A stretch of DNA of 8,499 nucleotides. Origin: an uncultured Bacilli bacterium (GTDB lineage: Bacteria > Bacillota_I > Bacilli_A > RF39 > UBA660). The translations under genes were made by a program, and so were the position numbers. The stretch is from the NCBI GenBank assembly GCA_949746915.1, contig CATKEA010000083.1:1-8499 (forward strand). Reading direction: 5' to 3'. The notes below the pieces were generated by a model, which was not told the DNA's origin, ran no database searches, and saw only the letters and a list, made by a program, of their open reading frames with translations. Position 1 is the first letter of the stretch. Every line of letters starts with the position of its first letter. This document shows, one piece after another, positions 6,968 to 8,499 of this stretch.

Positions 6968-7228
6968 ATGGAAACATTAAAAGTTTCGTCTAAATCTAGT
7001 CCAAATAGTGTTGCTGGAGCACTTGCTAATGTAATGCGTGAAAAGGGAAGCGTAGAAATACAAGCGATAGGAGCTGGAGCATTAAATCAAGCTATTAAAG
7101 CGATTGCGATTGCTCGTGGTTTTGTAGCACCTTCTGGAAAAAATTTAGTTTGTACGCCAGCTTTTACTGATATAGTAATAGATGGTGAGGAAAAAACAGC
7201 GATTAAATTAATTGTGGAAGCAATTTAA
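6968..7228 (+). CDS. spoVS: Stage V sporulation protein S (SpoVS)
   Basis: This 86-residue protein has the full length of the SpoVS family and near-identical blocks to the Bacillus protein as I remember it: KVSSKSSPNSVAGALANV, VEIQAIGAGALNQAIKAIAIARGFVAPSG, TPAFTDI and DGEEKTAIKLIVE. SpoVS is a small Alba-like protein that in Bacillus affects septation and coat assembly during sporulation. It also occurs in non-sporulating bacteria, so its presence alone does not prove spore formation. No other sporulation gene is in the window. The gene appears monocistronic, with a candidate terminator upstream and a strong terminator downstream. The start ATG 6968 is fixed by conservation of the METLKVS N-terminus despite its unusual ribosome-site spacing. 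Confidence 0.97.
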   Translation: METLKVSSKSSPNSVAGALANVMREKGSVEIQAIGAGALNQAIKAIAIARGFVAPSGKNLVCTPAFTDIVIDGEEKTAIKLIVEAI

Positions 7229-7242
7229 ATAATAGATTTTTT

Positions 7243-7269
7243 AGGAATAGACATTATCTATTCCTTTTT
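7243..7269 (+). terminator. Strong rho-independent terminator after spoVS
   Basis: AGGAATAGA (7243-7251) and TCTATTCCT (7257-7265) form a perfect 9-bp stem with a 5-nt loop (CATTA). A T-rich tract follows (7265-7269, then more T after one C). This is the clearest terminator in the window and separates spoVS from the glycosyltransferase unit. Confidence 0.88.
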
Positions 7270-7271
7270 CT

Positions 7272-7299
7272 TTGGCTTTTTTTAATTGTATGATATAAT
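7272..7299 (+). promoter_or_regulatory. Promoter for the GT2 glycosyltransferase gene
   Basis: TATAAT (7294-7299) is preceded by TGA (7291-7293), an extended -10. The -35 candidate TTGGCT (7272-7277) is at 16-nt spacing. It sits immediately after the spoVS terminator. The expected start near 7306 would give a very short leader of about 10 nt beginning at the ribosome site. Confidence 0.6.
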
Positions 7300-7305
7300 T
7301 TTTAT

Positions 7306-7311
7306 AGGTGA
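7306..7311 (+). promoter_or_regulatory. Ribosome binding site fixing the glycosyltransferase start at 7316
   Basis: AGGTGA ends 4 nt before ATG 7316. The longer frame beginning at TTG 7286 is unlikely. It has no ribosome site, and its first codons overlap the -10 box and lie upstream of the predicted transcription start. Confidence 0.7.
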
Positions 7312-7315
7312 TATA

Positions 7316-8194
7316 ATGGAAAAGACAATAACTGCCTTAGTTGTAATTCACTATAATGATTATGTATCTACTAAACATCTTTTAGAAAACGTTAAAGATT
7401 ACAAGTCGCTTGATTATATTTTGGTTGTTGATAATTGTTCAACTGATGCCTCAGGTGATAAGTTGTTAAAATTTTCAAATGACAAGATAGAAATACTTAA
7501 GACTTCAGAAAATAAGGGATATTCTTCTGCGATTAATTATGGTTGTAAATATTTGATAGAAAAGTTTGGAAAAGTTAATTTAATTATTTCTAATTCTGAT
7601 ATTATTATTAATAAAGACAGTGACATAATTCGTTTAGGTAGACTACTTAACAGTAGTGATAGTTATGCGGTAGTTGCGCCGATTATTTTGGAAGGTAAAA
7701 CTTTAAATAGAGGCTGGAGAGTGCCTTCTCCTTATCTTGAAGTTTGTCTTAATATTCCTTATTTTCATAGGTTTATTAGAAAGCATTTTGTTCATTATAA
7801 AGATAAACATTTTGATGATAGTTTTTCTGAAGTAGAAGCTGTCAGTGGGTGCTTTTTTATGATAAAATCAGATGTTTTTAAGGAAATTGATTTTTTAGAT
7901 GAAAATGTTTTTTTGTATTATGAAGAGAATATTTTAGCAAAGAAGCTTGAAAAGATAGATAAGAAATTAATTATAAATAACGAGATAATTGTTATTCATA
8001 ATCATTCTGTTTCAATCGATAAAAATATGAAACGGATAAAAAAGTATAGAGCTTTGAAAAAAAGTCAATTTTATTTTCAAGTTAATTATAATAAGGCTAA
8101 TTTTCTAGAACGTTGTTTGCTTAAATTTAGTTCAAGTCTAAGTATTTTTCTTTATTCTGTTTATTATTATTTTTATGATTTGATTAGTAATTAG
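7316..8194 (+). CDS. GT2-family glycosyltransferase (WbbL/rhamnosyltransferase-like)
   Basis: This probably transfers a nucleotide-activated sugar to a cell-surface glycan precursor at the inner face of the membrane. From ATG 7316 it has 292 residues. GT-A fold features are a beta-1 strand ending VVIHYND, the nucleotide-binding VDNCSTD (D39-D44), ENKGYSSAINYG (65-76) and an NSD at 93-95 in the DxD position. Further on, the acceptor-side block VSGCFFMIKSDVFKEIDFLDENVFLYYEEN corresponds to the GaxxxirrxxfxxiGxFDExFFxYxED block of rhamnosyltransferase-type GT2 enzymes. The last acidic pair is EE rather than ED. The C-terminus is basic, then hydrophobic (about 263-288, rich in Phe, Tyr, Leu), consistent with membrane association. 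It lies just upstream of rfbA, pointing to a dTDP-rhamnose-type polysaccharide locus. Sugar and acceptor are not determinable here. Confidence 0.88.
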   Translation: MEKTITALVVIHYNDYVSTKHLLENVKDYKSLDYILVVDNCSTDASGDKLLKFSNDKIEILKTSENKGYSSAINYGCKYLIEKFGKVNLIISNSDIIINKDSDIIRLGRLLNSSDSYAVVAPIILEGKTLNRGWRVPSPYLEVCLNIPYFHRFIRKHFVHYKDKHFDDSFSEVEAVSGCFFMIKSDVFKEIDFLDENVFLYYEENILAKKLEKIDKKLIINNEIIVIHNHSVSIDKNMKRIKKYRALKKSQFYFQVNYNKANFLERCLLKFSSSLSIFLYSVYYYFYDLISN

Positions 8195-8394
8195 ACTCAA
8201 ATGTTATGATATAATTTTGTTATATGGTAATGATCTGGGGAGTTTTGTGTGTATGTTTTAAAAATAAATTTAAAAAAGTATTAGAGTCATAAAGTATTTT
8301 TGATTTTTATAATATTTTTCTGATTGGTTTTTCAGCATCAATTTTTATTTTTAGTGAAATGATGGTATATATTAAATATAGGAGGTTTTATTTG
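8195..8394 (+). promoter_or_regulatory. 200-nt intergenic leader upstream of rfbA with extended -10 promoter
   Basis: TGATATAAT (TATAAT at 8210-8215) lies 16 nt after the glycosyltransferase stop, without a good -35. Transcription from it would give an rfbA leader of about 170 nt. A second TATAAT at 8308-8313 also lacks a -35 and could give a shorter leader. I see no clear terminator and no recognised riboswitch. The frame of rfbA is open back to a TAA at 8290-8292, but it is compositionally skewed (Phe/Ile-rich) and has no better start than 8395. Confidence 0.4.
8380..8385 (+). promoter_or_regulatory. Ribosome binding site of rfbA
   Basis: AGGAGG, a perfect Shine-Dalgarno core and the best in the window, ends 9 nt before ATG 8395. 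It settles the rfbA start despite the upstream in-frame ATGs at 8359 and 8362 and TTG 8392. Confidence 0.85.
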
Positions 8395-8499
8395 ATGAAA
8401 GGAATAGTACTTGCTGGTGGAAGTGGAACCAGATTATATCCGATAACTGAGGGAATTAGTAAGCAGTTGATGCCTGTTTATGATAAACCTATGATATAT
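8395..8499 (+). CDS. rfbA: Glucose-1-phosphate thymidylyltransferase, 3'-truncated by window edge
   Basis: The first 35 codons are visible. [16 protein letters not shown] matches the nucleotidyltransferase signature GGxGTRLxP (residues 8-16), which binds the dTTP phosphates. [14 protein letters not shown] (22-35) is characteristic of RfbA/RmlA rather than of GalU or GlmU. The enzyme makes dTDP-glucose from dTTP and glucose-1-phosphate, the first step toward dTDP-rhamnose. The family is about 290 residues long, so most of the gene lies beyond the window. It probably opens an rfb/rml gene cluster, with the upstream glycosyltransferase as a likely user of the product. A related dTDP-sugar thymidylyltransferase with another end product cannot be excluded. 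Confidence 0.93.
   Translation, partial: MKGIVLAGGSGTRLYPITEGISKQLMPVYDKPMIY

Noticed and set aside
7286..7315. TTG 7286 as glycosyltransferase start
   Set aside because: It would overlap the -10 box and precede the likely transcription start. AGGTGA supports ATG 7316.
8230..8292. 20-codon ORF before rfbA (MIWGVLCVCF...)
   Set aside because: It has no ribosome site or recognisable motif, and such frames are common by chance. Kept only as part of the leader observation.
8293..8394. N-terminal extension of rfbA in frame upstream of 8395
   Set aside because: RfbA proteins begin with MKGI(I/V)LAGG, and AGGAGG is placed exactly for ATG 8395.
1..8499. Alternative genetic code (TGA as Trp), considered because of the Mollicutes-like composition
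   Set aside because: pflA ends at TGA at the expected protein length, and tryptophans in conserved motifs are encoded by TGG.
1..8499. Genes on the - strand, CRISPR arrays, tRNAs, insertion sequences
   Set aside because: The + strand is almost fully occupied by supported genes. I saw no direct-repeat/spacer pattern, cloverleaf, transposase or terminal inverted repeats.

Overview
The window is an AT-rich stretch of a low-GC Gram-positive-type bacterial chromosome. All recognisable genes lie on the + strand. The standard bacterial code is in use: pflA ends at TGA and tryptophans are TGG. The gene content suggests an anaerobic, probably host-associated, uncultured lineage of Bacilli/Firmicutes, perhaps near the RF39 or Erysipelotrichales-like groups. 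It combines a formate-generating fermentation module, a SpoVS homologue and the start of a dTDP-sugar cell-surface locus. This placement is inferred from composition and content, not from a phylogenetic marker.

Layout. (1) Positions 1-2670 hold the 3' part of pflB (pyruvate formate-lyase, 5' end outside the window) and its activating enzyme pflA. (2) Positions 2682-4340 form a single-gene unit with a near-consensus promoter. It encodes a 531-residue putative membrane zinc metallopeptidase (HEIGH plus WLNEG) of no named family that I recognise. (3) Positions 4337-5951 form a two-gene RNA-modification unit: an RlmI-like SAM methyltransferase without a PUA domain, overlapping by 8 nt a RluA-family pseudouridine synthase. 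(4) Positions 5959-6871 encode a membrane-anchored, Val/Pro-rich low-complexity protein with three degenerate YGG repeats. (5) spoVS follows as an apparently isolated gene ending in the best terminator of the window. (6) From 7272 a cell-surface glycan region begins: a GT2-family glycosyltransferase, a roughly 200-nt intergenic leader, and the first 35 codons of rfbA/rmlA, cut by the window edge.

How the genes work together. pflB and pflA are a textbook enzyme/activase pair. The methyltransferase and pseudouridine synthase are translationally overlapped and probably both modify RNA. The glycosyltransferase next to rfbA suggests rhamnose-type polysaccharide synthesis. The rest look like independent short transcription units. 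Promoters rely on extended -10 boxes (TGn-TATAAT, or TAAAAT in one case). Most terminators are short AT-rich hairpins; only the one after spoVS is convincing.

I see no mobile element, CRISPR array, tRNA or rRNA, and no clear new multi-gene system. The least explained items are the metallopeptidase-like protein and the Val/Pro-rich membrane protein. Three start codons were moved or preferred on ribosome-binding-site grounds: the pseudouridine synthase at 5262, the glycosyltransferase at 7316, and GTG 2745 for the peptidase.
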